Shown here in pieces: positions 17,981-26,693 of a stretch of 64,000 nt of DNA. Under the pieces are notes generated by a model that had not been told where the DNA came from, did not search any database, and saw nothing but the letters and a program-made list of their open reading frames with translations. The number at the start of each line of letters is the position of its first letter. Position 1 is the first letter of the stretch. The position numbers and the translations under genes were made by a program. The stretch is from an uncultured Selenomonadales bacterium (GTDB lineage: Bacteria; Bacillota; Negativicutes; Selenomonadales; Selenomonadaceae). Location: assembly GCA_946411735.1 (NCBI GenBank), contig CAMKFB010000004.1:1-64000 (forward strand). Direction: 5' to 3'.

Positions 17981-20680
17981 TCAGAGGCGCCCGCCGCCGT
18001 CAACAATGATTTTTTTTGCTTCGTACATCGACATCAGCCGCCCGACGATCTCCGCCTCCGTCAAGCCCTCGAAGTCATACGCACGCAGCACCGCCAAGTC
18101 GTTGGCTTCGTGAGCCGCGCGGAGCTCCTCGGGCATCAATTGATCGTCGTAGAGCGACGCCAAGGTGCGCGAAGGATATAAGGCGCGCGCCTCCAAGATA
18201 CGCCGCGCAGTCTCTTCGATCGCCGCGCTCCGAGCGCACCAGATAAAATTGTTGTATACCAACGTCCCCGAGTAATTATATCGCATCTCAAGCCGACCAC
18301 ACACCACGCGCATCCAACCCATGTGCACGCTCGATTCCAACACTCCGAAATGAAACAGATCGGCGTCAGGCACGACCTGAGCACCATCGCGAGCGATCAC
18401 GTCGGGCGTCATAAATCCCATCGGCACATACCGCCGCCTCTCCGACGATATTCGCGACACGAGCAGATAATTTGTCTTCGGCTGACGATTTTCTGTGAAC
18501 AGGTGAGGGCGCGCTGCCCATCTTTGCGTTGCCGCCTTTTTGCTCGACAATCGGAACCGTCTAACGTCGTCAAGCCGCATCGCGATTAGCGGCATATTCA
18601 ATTCTTCCTTCGTCGCGTCGACCAGCCACAAACAATATCGATCCTTGCCGTTGATAAACTCCTCGGCGCCGATGAACCGTCGGATAAATTTTTTGGCGCG
18701 CGGCTCCCGTCGAACCAACTCGTCCCGCTCCTCGACCGTCAAAAGCAAATGCCCGCCATCTGTCGGCTGACTGCCTTTCGTCATCTTAGGCACGTCGCAA
18801 ATCGGTTTGGCGCGGCGCGTGACATAAATATTGGGCGCGTCAAGCAGATAGCCGTTGATGTTTTTGGCGACGGTTTTTTTCTTGCCGTCGAAAAGCAGGC
18901 GGGGCTTGTCATTGGGGGCGCGGCTAAAGCCGATAATGACGCAATGCACCGCCGCCATATCCTCGGACTCGCTCGTCCAACGAAAAGTCTTGTGAGCAAA
19001 ATCAATGTGGGCGTCGACGGCGCTCCAAAGCGGCGCAACCTGCTCGCCCTGCGTGATGGAGTTGGTGGCAACGAAGGCGGCGCGCGTCTGATTGTCGCTC
19101 ATAAAATCGGCGGCGCGCTTGAACCAGCAGGCAACGTAATCGAGCGGCTTAAGGTCTTTGCAAACGGCAAGGACGTCGGCGGTCTGAGAGGCGCTGCGAT
19201 ATTGCATGCCGACGAAGGGCGGGTTGCCGATGATATAGTCGACGCCGCGCGGAAGAATCTCGTGCCAATCGAGGCGGAGGGCGTTGCCGACTTGAATGTT
19301 GGCGGCGCTCTTGAGCGGGAGGAAATTTATGCGGCGATGAATAATCATCTCGGTTTCCTGCATCATCTGATTTTCGGCGATCCAAAGTGCGGTGCGGGCG
19401 ACGGCGACGGCAAAATCATTGATCTCGACGCCGTAGAAATTCTCGATGGAGACTTCAATTTGACAGTCGACGCCGAGGGCGTGAAGTTCGCGGATCACAT
19501 CATTCTCGAGTCGACGGAGGCTCAAAAAAGTTTCGGTGAGGAAATTGCCCGAGCCGCAAGCGGGATCGAAAAATTTCAAGCCGGCGATTTTTAATTGGAA
19601 GGCTTCCAACTCGCGGCGGCGATTTTTTTTCTTACGCTTGATCGATTGAAATTCGTCGTGGAGGTCGTCGAGGAAGAGCGGGTCGATGAGCTTATGAATG
19701 TTATGAGGCGCGGTGTAATGCATGCCGCCGGTCCTGCGCGTGACGGGATTGAGGGTCGACTCGAAGAGAGCGCCGAAAATGGTGGGGCTGATGCCGCGCC
19801 AATTAAATTGATTGTCGTCGCCGGCGTCGATGAGCAGGTAATGAGAAATGACGTTGTCGATGACGGGGATGTCGGAGGGCTCGGCAAAAAGATCGCCGTT
19901 GACATAAGGAAATTGAGCCAGCTCCGCGCGGAGATTTGGATTGCGGCGGTCGACGGGAGTGTTGAGGACATCAAACAGCTCGACGAGCGCGACTCGACGG
20001 TCGGGAGAATTTTTGACGTAGGAGGTGAACTGAGCGGGCTCGAAAATGAAAGAGTCCTCGGCGTAGAGGCAAAAGACGAGGCGGACGCAGAGCTTATTGA
20101 GCGCGACGGGGTCGAAGGCGCCGAAAGCTTTATACAGTGAGCCGACAATCTCGCCGGCCTGCTTGGAGATTTTGATCTCGGGATAAACGTTTTCGTCATT
20201 GGGGTCGACCAAAAAGTTGAGGCGCGCAAACTCTTGTGCAAGGCGCTCGACTTTGATGACGACGGGCGTCAAATCGTCGCGGCGATCCATATCGTATATA
20301 CGGAGCTCGACGAAATTGCACGTGACGATCCATCGGGGGCGGCGACTGTAGGGGAGCGCGTCGGCGTAGCGCTTGGCTTGATCGAAAGGCGTCAAAAAGA
20401 GCCCGTCGGATTGCTTTGCGGGCTTATCGAGATCGATGCCGCGGCTTTTCTGCTCGATCAAGACGCGCGTGGTCAAAATCAAGCCGTCAATGAAACAGGT
20501 TTGCCCCTCGACGTCTATGGGCATCTCGAATTTGATAAAGTCGTCGGGCTGCTCGACGCCGAGGGCGCGAAGGAGCGTCAACCAAAAAGATTGGGCGTCG
20601 GACCTTTCCGATCCGCGCCCGTCCCAAGCGTTGATAAATTTTTGAACGGCGTCGTGTCGCCGAATTATTTCTTCAGCCAT
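17981..20680 (-). CDS. MmeI-like (type IIL) fused restriction endonuclease and DNA methyltransferase
   Basis: A single 899-residue protein laid out like MmeI: N-terminal PD-(D/E)XK nuclease with D65, E76 and K78 (DGLILTTRVLIEQK), helical spacer (about 150-330), adenine methyltransferase with motif I DPACGSGNF (372-380) and motif IV NPPF (486-489), then a target-recognition region. The C-terminal block YPSRTLASLYDDQLMPEELRAAH matches MmeI-like proteins. All visible catalytic residues are present, so it is probably active; the recognition site cannot be read. Its ATG overlaps the symporter 3' end by 16 bp, an unusual operon partner. Confidence 0.85.
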   Translation of the reverse strand: MAEEIIRRHDAVQKFINAWDGRGSERSDAQSFWLTLLRALGVEQPDDFIKFEMPIDVEGQTCFIDGLILTTRVLIEQKSRGIDLDKPAKQSDGLFLTPFDQAKRYADALPYSRRPRWIVTCNFVELRIYDMDRRDDLTPVVIKVERLAQEFARLNFLVDPNDENVYPEIKISKQAGEIVGSLYKAFGAFDPVALNKLCVRLVFCLYAEDSFIFEPAQFTSYVKNSPDRRVALVELFDVLNTPVDRRNPNLRAELAQFPYVNGDLFAEPSDIPVIDNVISHYLLIDAGDDNQFNWRGISPTIFGALFESTLNPVTRRTGGMHYTAPHNIHKLIDPLFLDDLHDEFQSIKRKKKNRRRELEAFQLKIAGLKFFDPACGSGNFLTETFLSLRRLENDVIRELHALGVDCQIEVSIENFYGVEINDFAVAVARTALWIAENQMMQETEMIIHRRINFLPLKSAANIQVGNALRLDWHEILPRGVDYIIGNPPFVGMQYRSASQTADVLAVCKDLKPLDYVACWFKRAADFMSDNQTRAAFVATNSITQGEQVAPLWSAVDAHIDFAHKTFRWTSESEDMAAVHCVIIGFSRAPNDKPRLLFDGKKKTVAKNINGYLLDAPNIYVTRRAKPICDVPKMTKGSQPTDGGHLLLTVEERDELVRREPRAKKFIRRFIGAEEFINGKDRYCLWLVDATKEELNMPLIAMRLDDVRRFRLSSKKAATQRWAARPHLFTENRQPKTNYLLVSRISSERRRYVPMGFMTPDVIARDGAQVVPDADLFHFGVLESSVHMGWMRVVCGRLEMRYNYSGTLVYNNFIWCARSAAIEETARRILEARALYPSRTLASLYDDQLMPEELRAAHEANDLAVLRAYDFEGLTEAEIVGRLMSMYEAKKIIVDGGGRL

Positions 20681-22104
20681 GCTTTAATGCCCCTCCGATC
20701 GGGCAGAATTGAAGGATCAAAAACGGGCTCGGTGATGCCGCGCGCCTTCTGTTTGATGTAATCGTCGAGCACGATGTAAGAGAAATGACTGAGGCGCGAA
20801 ATTGCGTAGAGGTTGGTCAAGCAAAGGAAGCCCATGAACAAATCGGCGCTGTCCCAAACGAAGGAGAGCTCGGCGAAGGAACCGAACAGCACCATAGCGA
20901 TGACGCCGAGGCGGAAAATATTAATGGCGTTGCGTGCGATGACGCTGGGCAGCATGCCGCTCTCGTCGCCCTCGAAAAAGGCGATGTTAATCTCGCCGTA
21001 AAAATAGTTGCCGACGATCGAGCTGAACGCGAAGAGAAATACGACGACGGCCAAGGCATTGGGGGCGATGCTGCCGAAAACGCCGGCAAGGGATTGTTGA
21101 ACAAGTGCAATGCCGGTGAGGTCGCCGCCGATTCTGTATTGCTCGGTGAGCAGGACGATGAAGGCGGTCGACGAGCACACGAACCAGGTGTCGACGTAGA
21201 CGCCGAAGGCTTGAATGAGCCCTTGGCGGGCGGGGTGAAGTCCGCCCGCGGCGGCAGCGGCGTTGGGTACGGAGCCCTCGCCCGCCTCGTTGGAGAAAAG
21301 TCCGCGACGGACGCCGGTCATAAAGACGGCGCCGAAGCCGCCTCCGACCGCGGCTTGGGGCTCGAAAGCGTCGTGAATGATGAGCGCGAAAATCGCGGGG
21401 ACCTTGTCGATATTGATGATGATGATGGCGATGGCGGTAAGGATGTAGAGCCCGGCCATGATGGGCACGAGAACCTCGGTGACCTTGGCGATGCGATGAA
21501 TGCCGCCGAAAATGACGACGGCGGTGAGGGCGGCGACGACGATCGCGGTGAGCGCGTGGTCGATGCCGAAGGCGTTCTCGACGGAAAGGACGATGGTATT
21601 GGCCTGGACGGAGACGTAGATGAGCCCGAAGGTGACGGAGATCAAGACGGCGAAGACTTTGGCGAGCCCCGTCATGCCGAGGGCGTTTTTCATGACGTAG
21701 GCGGTGCCGCCGTGAAAGGCGCCGTCGCCGCGCGGGAGCTTATAGATTTGAGCGAGAGTGCTTTCGACGAAGCCTGTGGCGCAGCCGATGAAGGCAATGA
21801 GCCACATCCAAAAGACGGCGCCGGGACCGCCTGTGACGATGGCGATGGCGACTCCGGCGATGTTGCCGACGCCGACGCGGGAGGCGGTGCTGACGCAGAA
21901 GGCTTGGAAGCCGCTGATTTCCTTGCCGGAGGTGGAGGAACCGGCGCCGGAGGTAATGAGGCGAAACATCTCGCGCACGAGGCGGAGCTGAACGAAATTG
22001 GTACGGATGGTATATACGATGCCCGAGCCGATGAGTGCGGCGATGATGATATACGTCCAGATGAAGTCGTTAATTGAATTGATGATGCCGTGCAGAATCT
22101 CCAT
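20665..22104 (-). CDS. Sodium:alanine (amino-acid) symporter, AGCS family
   Basis: The protein has 479 residues and is very hydrophobic, with about 10-12 membrane segments. Family blocks are RVGVGNIAGVAIAI, GPGAVFWMWLIAFIG and RRGLFSNEAGEGSVPNAAAA. It imports alanine or glycine with Na+. ATG 22104 is preceded on the minus strand by AGGAGTTGG. Intergenic element 3 lies directly upstream. The 3' end overlaps the start of the MmeI-like gene by 16 bp. Confidence 0.93.
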   Translation of the reverse strand: MEILHGIINSINDFIWTYIIIAALIGSGIVYTIRTNFVQLRLVREMFRLITSGAGSSTSGKEISGFQAFCVSTASRVGVGNIAGVAIAIVTGGPGAVFWMWLIAFIGCATGFVESTLAQIYKLPRGDGAFHGGTAYVMKNALGMTGLAKVFAVLISVTFGLIYVSVQANTIVLSVENAFGIDHALTAIVVAALTAVVIFGGIHRIAKVTEVLVPIMAGLYILTAIAIIIINIDKVPAIFALIIHDAFEPQAAVGGGFGAVFMTGVRRGLFSNEAGEGSVPNAAAAAGGLHPARQGLIQAFGVYVDTWFVCSSTAFIVLLTEQYRIGGDLTGIALVQQSLAGVFGSIAPNALAVVVFLFAFSSIVGNYFYGEINIAFFEGDESGMLPSVIARNAINIFRLGVIAMVLFGSFAELSFVWDSADLFMGFLCLTNLYAISRLSHFSYIVLDDYIKQKARGITEPVFDPSILPDRRGIKAWLKK

Positions 22105-22117
22105 TGAGCCAACTCCT

Positions 22118-22237
22118 CTAAAAAATTATTTCCCGCCCTCCCTCCCTATAAGGGCGCCGCCGACGCGGGTGGGAACCTCACAGTCAGTCGGGCGCCTACC
22201 GTTATGGGTGGGAGTGTCGGTGGCGCCCAAAAATATT
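22118..22237. repeat. Intergenic element 3 (between the symporter and the Hsp70-like gene)
   Basis: Left end AAAAATTATT then CCCGCCCTCCCTCCC (22132-22146, minus-strand G-quadruplex motif). The core inverted repeat is GGGCGCCGCCGACGC (22152-22166) against GTGTCGGTGGCGCCC (22214-22228). The right end CAAAAATATTTC runs into the stop codon of the Hsp70-like gene. It fills the whole gap. Confidence 0.75.
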
Positions 22238-23872
22238 TCAGTCGGACGAGATTCTCAGCTGATGAACGGCGGACTTTTCAATGTCCACATCCGACGCCGT
22301 CCGCAGGAACGTCTCAAATTTGTCGCCCGTCGCGGTATTGACCGCCTCCACGTGCACGCCCGACGCGTCCACTTTGAACGTCACTTCGATTTTCGTCGTC
22401 TTGGGCGTGTTCGGCGGCAAGTTGACGATCAACTCGCCGAGCAACTTCACGCCGTTTGCGGGATCGGTCGCTTGAGGATTGCCTTCTTCATCGACGCTCG
22501 GGATCAGCGCATCCTCCGTCGACATATTCTCGAATGCCCGCAACCGCACGCGCTCTTGATTGTCCTCGATCGGATAATAAGTTTTCGTCGCGACTGCCGG
22601 CATCTTTTCGCCGATTTTGATGAAATTCTCGAGAATGTATTTGTTCTTGGTGCCCTTGGTGTCGATCACGCCCGGACCGAACGAGCGCGGGGTCTGATCT
22701 TCAACGGAGAATTTTGCGGCAAGCTCCGCGCGCTTATCCTCCGACGCGTCGCCGCCCGCGGAACCCTCGACATCGCCCGCATCGCCTTCGATCGCCAGCC
22801 CAAGCATCGAAGCGTAGATCGCCGCGCCCTTTGCCACCGCCTGATCCGGATCGTGCTGCTGCACTTTGCCCGGGAATTTTTCTTCGACCGCTTTCTTGAT
22901 CATCGGCATGTACGTCGAGCCGCCCACCAACAAAACCGTGTCGATCACCGCGTCGGGAACCTTCGCCAGAGTCGAGTCGACGAAGTTCATCGTCTGCGCA
23001 ACTTTGTCCGCCGTCAAGCGCTCAAAATCCTTGCGCGTGATCACGACCTCCGTCCGCGAACCGTTCACATCGATGCGCACCTTCGTGACTTCCTTCTGCG
23101 AGAGCTTGCGCTTGGCCTCCTCGACTTTCGAGCGAATGTCCTGCCGCGTCTCCGCCTCAATATCCGACGCCGTTATGCCGTTCTCGTCGCAACACGCCTG
23201 CAATATGTAATTGTTCAGCTTGTCGTCCCAATCCTTGCCGCCGAGTTGATCGTCGCCGCCCGTCGCCAACACCGCAATCTTCTGCACGTCGCCGCCCGCC
23301 TCATTGGGCGTCATCGACATCTTCACGACCGTCACATCGAACGTGCCGCCGCCCAGATCGTAGACGAGAATCGTCCGATCCTCTTGGAACTGTCGAGCGC
23401 AATAACTCAGCGCCGCCGCCGTCGGCTCGTTGATCAGCGAAAGAACGTTAAGCCCCGCCAATTCGCCCGCCTGTTTGGTCGCCGAGCGCTCCTCGAGCCC
23501 GAAGTAGGCAGGGACGGTGATCACAACGTTGTCGATGGTGCCGCCCTGCGACTCGACGATGTTCTTCAATCGAGCGAGGATGAGCGCGCTGATCTCGACG
23601 GGCGTGTAAGTTTTGCCGTCGAAAGTGTAAGTTCGATTGGACGCCTTGCCGATTTCGCGCTTGACGAACTGGACGACGCGGTCGCCGTCGGTCTCGATAT
23701 TCTCCTTCGCCGCCTGACCGACCACAACGTTGTTCTCGTTCTCGAAAAAGACGACTGAAGCCAGAGTGTTGGAGTTGTCCTCGTTGTTGCGAATGACCTC
23801 GGGGTTGCCGTTGGCGTCGAGCCGCGCGACGCAAGAGTAGGTGGTGCCCAAATCTATTCCATAGGTGCTCAT
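22238..23872 (-). CDS. Non-canonical Hsp70 (DnaK-like) chaperone without lid
   Basis: The protein has 544 residues with an intact Hsp70 ATPase domain: phosphate-1 GIDLGTTYSCVA (5-16), phosphate-2 VYDLGGGTFDVTVVK, adenosine motif VLLVGGSTYMPM, and INEPTAAALSY. After it comes a charged Gly/Asp insertion, RSFGPGVID in place of the usual linker and LSLGIET strand, and a beta substrate domain. The C-terminal helical lid of canonical DnaK (about 600-640 aa) is missing. A GrpE-like gene is upstream on the same strand; no dnaJ is near. It is a specialised paralogue and not the housekeeping DnaK. ATG 23872 has GGAGGAATT upstream. Confidence 0.88.
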   Translation of the reverse strand: MSTYGIDLGTTYSCVARLDANGNPEVIRNNEDNSNTLASVVFFENENNVVVGQAAKENIETDGDRVVQFVKREIGKASNRTYTFDGKTYTPVEISALILARLKNIVESQGGTIDNVVITVPAYFGLEERSATKQAGELAGLNVLSLINEPTAAALSYCARQFQEDRTILVYDLGGGTFDVTVVKMSMTPNEAGGDVQKIAVLATGGDDQLGGKDWDDKLNNYILQACCDENGITASDIEAETRQDIRSKVEEAKRKLSQKEVTKVRIDVNGSRTEVVITRKDFERLTADKVAQTMNFVDSTLAKVPDAVIDTVLLVGGSTYMPMIKKAVEEKFPGKVQQHDPDQAVAKGAAIYASMLGLAIEGDAGDVEGSAGGDASEDKRAELAAKFSVEDQTPRSFGPGVIDTKGTKNKYILENFIKIGEKMPAVATKTYYPIEDNQERVRLRAFENMSTEDALIPSVDEEGNPQATDPANGVKLLGELIVNLPPNTPKTTKIEVTFKVDASGVHVEAVNTATGDKFETFLRTASDVDIEKSAVHQLRISSD

Positions 23873-23884
23873 TCAATCAATTCC

Positions 23885-24268
23885 TCCAAAAAATTTTTTG
23901 ATCCCGCCCGCCCGCCGCATAAAAAATTATGTATAAGGGCGCCACCGACGCTCCCGCCCCCGTTGGATGGTGCCCGACTGAGAACGAGGTTCCCACCCTG
24001 CGTCGGCGGCGCCCCGTTCGAAGCCGCTGTGCCCTGTCGAAGCCGCTGTGCCCTGTCGAAGCCGACGCCCACGTTCGAAGTCGCCGCCCCCGTTCGAAGC
24101 CGCTGCCCTTGGTCGAAGCCGCCGCCCACGTTCGAAACCGCCGCTCACATTCAAAGCCGCCGCTCACGGTCGGAGTCGCCGCCCACGTTCGAAGCCGACG
24201 CCCGTTCGAAGCCGCCATACTTTTGGTTCTAAAGGCGGCAGCCTTTAAAGGGCGGGTGGGTGGGAAAA
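23885..24268. repeat. Intergenic element 4, largest copy, with a nested tandem array
   Basis: It fills the gap between the GrpE-like stop and the Hsp70-like start. Left end: AAAAAATTTTTT then CCCGCCCGCCCGCC (23903-23916). Core inverted repeat in reverse orientation: GGGCGCCACCGACGC (23937-23951) and GCGTCGGCGGCGCCCC (24000-24015). It then carries a 19-bp tandem array (24018-24220), a hairpin AAAGGC-GGCA-GCCTTT (about 24233-24248) and the plus-strand motif GGGCGGGTGGGTGGG (24250-24264), followed by AAAAATTATT. No protein is credible here: the 19-bp period rotates through all three frames. Confidence 0.8.
24018..24220 (+). repeat. 19-bp tandem repeat array, about 10.5 units
   Basis: Units begin at 24018, 24037, 24056, 24075, 24094, 24113, 24132, 24151, 24170, 24189 and 24206, so the spacing is 19 bp throughout except for a final 17. 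Consensus TCGAAGCCGCCGCCCACGT, with most units keeping the TTCGAA or TCGAAG core. Units differ by 1-5 bases. There are no unique spacers, so it is not a CRISPR. Confidence 0.9.
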
Positions 24269-24269
24269 A

Positions 24270-24878
24270 TTATTCCGTTCTTACCTGATCCGACTTCGTT
24301 GCCGCCAGCGACGCGTCGTAGACATACACATCGACGTACTCTCGATACAGCGGATAACCGCTCCGCACCACGCCCGGGCGCCGGCTTTTGGCAATCGTAT
24401 TGTGCATCGTCGGATCGCCCGTCGCGATCGTGTTGATGAGTTTCGTCATAAGCGGCTTGCGCGGCTCGCCCACTGGGCTCACCGACAGCTCCGCGCCGTA
24501 ATCCGCCAATATATCCTCGAGCTGATCGAACATCAACTGCAACGTTCGACGCACGTTGTCCGACAAATTCTCCTCGCCGAGCAGCCGTCGATACTCCACG
24601 CACACCGCCGCAATCTCCTTCAAAAGCGGCGTGAACTGCTCGCCGCGCTGCTGTTCTTTGAGCGACTCGAGCTCCTGATACATTCCCTGCCGCACCTGAT
24701 TTTGGAAGTTGACGTTCTCGCGCAGCGCTTGAGTGAGCATCCGTGCATTTTTTTCTTCCTGATCGATGAGCTGACCCAACACGGCGGAGATTTTTTTGAA
24801 CTCGCGCCGCGTCGATATTTTTTCGGGATCGAGCGGCTCGGCATTTGATTCCGCCTCGAATTGCATGTCCGTACTCAT
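24270..24878 (-). CDS. GrpE-like nucleotide-exchange factor (divergent)
   Basis: The protein has 202 residues. An N-terminal helical stretch (about 20-80, FKKISAVLGQLIDQEEKNARML) is followed by a middle helix bundle. The C-terminal segment TGDPTMHNTIAKSRRPGVVRSGYPLYREYVDVYV resembles the GrpE beta-wing domain (HEAV-like block, GY, then a strand). It precedes the lidless Hsp70 gene on the same strand, which supports the assignment. The similarity is weak, so I rate function as likely but not certain. ATG 24878 has AAAGGAGG upstream. Its stop codon TAA lies in the end of intergenic element 4. Confidence 0.65.
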   Translation of the reverse strand: MSTDMQFEAESNAEPLDPEKISTRREFKKISAVLGQLIDQEEKNARMLTQALRENVNFQNQVRQGMYQELESLKEQQRGEQFTPLLKEIAAVCVEYRRLLGEENLSDNVRRTLQLMFDQLEDILADYGAELSVSPVGEPRKPLMTKLINTIATGDPTMHNTIAKSRRPGVVRSGYPLYREYVDVYVYDASLAATKSDQVRTE

Positions 24879-24911
24879 CAGCCGACCTCCTTTGGAAAGT
24901 TATTGCGCATA

Positions 24912-24940
24912 ATCCTATCATCTCGACGCGCGACTGTAAA
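24912..24940 (-). promoter_or_regulatory. Promoter of the GrpE-like/Hsp70-like pair
   Basis: On the minus strand, TTTACA (24940-24935), a 17-bp spacer and TAGGAT (24917-24912) with an extended TGA before the -10 box. No CIRCE-type inverted repeat is visible, so HrcA control is not indicated. Confidence 0.6.
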
Positions 24941-24969
24941 GTTTTTCATTCTAATTTTAATATCGGTGT

Positions 24970-24977
24970 GCTACAAT
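24970..24977 (+). promoter_or_regulatory. Extended -10 promoter of the tannase-like gene
   Basis: TACAAT (24972-24977) preceded by TG at the extended position, 43 bp before the ATG. No good -35 box is seen. Confidence 0.5.
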
Positions 24978-25019
24978 GAGCCGACTTCGACAGTCGAGCA
25001 ACACTAAGGGGGAGTTTCG

Positions 25020-26693
25020 ATGAGAATGAAAAAATTGTTGACGGCGGCGTTGGCGGCGGGGCTTTTGTTGGCGCCGACGGCGAGCGAGGCGTTGTCGTTG
25101 CCGATCGAGGCGCCGTCGATGAAGCGCGCGTCGCAAACTTACTTCGTGCCGTCCAATTTCATCAACGGCGAGTACAATCTCAACCTCAACGCCGCCGAGT
25201 ACAACGAGTACTCGATGAAGTGCGGCAGCCGGGTCGTCAACTTCATCGCTTTCGAGAATATCGTCTACGTTCGCAATCCGAAGGACGTGGCGCATCAATC
25301 GCTCAACATTTACATTCCGAAGGCATATCTCGACGGGCGGACGGTGAACGGCTACGCGGCGAAGCAGGCGCCGATTTTCATGCCCAACGGCGTGGGCGGA
25401 TATATGCCCGGCGAAATTCTCAAGCCGCTCGAAAACGATCCGATGAGCGGCGGTCCGAACGCGACGTTGGTGGCGTTGGCGCGGGGCTGTGTGGTGGCGG
25501 CGCCGGCGATCCGCGGTCGGACGACGGTTGCGGACGGGGTGTACGTGGGCAAGGCGCCGGCGTTCATCGTCGATTACAAGGCGGCGGTCGCTTACATCAG
25601 AGCCAATCGAGACAACCTGCCGGCGGGCGATCCCGAAAAGATTATATCGAACGGGACGAGCGCGGGCGGAGCGTTGAGCGCGCTGTTGGCGACGACGGGC
25701 AACGATCCGGATTACGCGCCGTACCTTGAGGAGATTGGGGCGGCGTCGACGGGCAACAACGACATATTTGCGGCGAGCATTTATTGTCCGATCACGAATC
25801 TCGATCACGCCGATGCCGCTTACGAGTGGACGTTCAACGGCACGAACGAATACTATCCGACGCGGCAGCCGATCCTCGGATCGAAGGCGCGCATGGATGC
25901 GGAGTCGATCACGTCGAAGGTTAAGAGCAAAGTTCGCAAGGAAATCGGCGACTTCCTCGGCACTCAATCGAATGAGGCGGAGGTTCCTCAGGCGATGCGG
26001 ATGACGCAGGCGGAGATTGACATCTCGAATATCCTAAAGAGCGAGTTCAATTACTACGTCAACAGTCTCGACCTGCACGACGAGACGGGGATGGTGTTGG
26101 ACCTCGATGACAAGGGCAATGGCACTTTCAAGAATTATATCAAGCGGAAATACATTGAGTCGGCGCAGGTTGCGCTCGACGGCGGCGCGGATTTGAGCGG
26201 CGTGGAGTGGCTGACGATCAAGGGCAATAAAGTGGTGGACGCGGACCTGTCGAAATATCCGGCGTATGTGACGCGAATGAAGGCGGCGCCGGCGTTTGAC
26301 AAATTGGATTTGAACAATCCTTCGCCTGAGAATGACGAGTTCGGCACGGAGAAAAATATTCCGCAGCACTTCACGATGACGGCGAAGCGCTACGAGACGT
26401 CGCTGGGGGCGATGGCGGACGAACAAGCGATCAGGATGATGAACCCGATGAATTATATCGGAGGGAACGCGACGGTCGCGGAGCATTTTCGGATTCGGCA
26501 TGGAGCGGCGGATCGCGACACCTCGTTGGCGATTCCGGCGATCCTGGCGTTGAAGTTGCAATCGCGCGGGGCGGATGTGGATTTCTTTGCGCCGTGGGAT
26601 GTGGGTCATGCGGGCGATTACGATCTGGAGGAGCTGTTCAACTGGATCGACTTCATCTGCAAGAAGGATCCGACCGTCCCGATCGTCCGCTGA
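25020..26693 (+). CDS. Secreted tannase/feruloyl-esterase-like alpha/beta hydrolase
   Basis: The protein has 557 residues with a signal peptide (about 1-24, LAAGLLLAPTASEA). The nucleophile elbow is GTSAGG with S214. The C-terminal blocks RHGAADRDTSLAIP and DVGHAGDYDLEELFNWID match the acid and histidine regions of bacterial subtype-B tannases, which hydrolyse gallate esters of plant tannins. Export suggests action in the periplasm or outside. A wider esterase role is possible. The start is ATG 25020 (AAGGGGGAG upstream) or ATG 25026. It stands alone with its own promoter, and intergenic element 5 follows its stop. Confidence 0.72.
   Translation: MRMKKLLTAALAAGLLLAPTASEALSLPIEAPSMKRASQTYFVPSNFINGEYNLNLNAAEYNEYSMKCGSRVVNFIAFENIVYVRNPKDVAHQSLNIYIPKAYLDGRTVNGYAAKQAPIFMPNGVGGYMPGEILKPLENDPMSGGPNATLVALARGCVVAAPAIRGRTTVADGVYVGKAPAFIVDYKAAVAYIRANRDNLPAGDPEKIISNGTSAGGALSALLATTGNDPDYAPYLEEIGAASTGNNDIFAASIYCPITNLDHADAAYEWTFNGTNEYYPTRQPILGSKARMDAESITSKVKSKVRKEIGDFLGTQSNEAEVPQAMRMTQAEIDISNILKSEFNYYVNSLDLHDETGMVLDLDDKGNGTFKNYIKRKYIESAQVALDGGADLSGVEWLTIKGNKVVDADLSKYPAYVTRMKAAPAFDKLDLNNPSPENDEFGTEKNIPQHFTMTAKRYETSLGAMADEQAIRMMNPMNYIGGNATVAEHFRIRHGAADRDTSLAIPAILALKLQSRGADVDFFAPWDVGHAGDYDLEELFNWIDFICKKDPTVPIVR

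Noticed and set aside
20785-22077. A 430-codon, Gly/Asp/Glu-rich plus-strand frame opposite the symporter
   Set aside because: It is the mirror of a membrane protein, whose hydrophobic codons read as acidic and glycine codons in reverse.
21998-23758. A 586-codon plus-strand open frame across the Hsp70-like gene
   Set aside because: Antisense shadow of a well-defined Hsp70 gene, with Arg-rich composition and no start context.
24018-24220. Possible CRISPR array
   Set aside because: Units are contiguous 19-bp tandem repeats without unique spacers, and no cas gene is present.
23929-24288. Repetitive protein encoded by the tandem array
   Set aside because: The 19-bp period shifts frame each unit, and all frames give the same Arg/Ser/Pro-rich pattern. 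It is a minisatellite inside an intergenic element.
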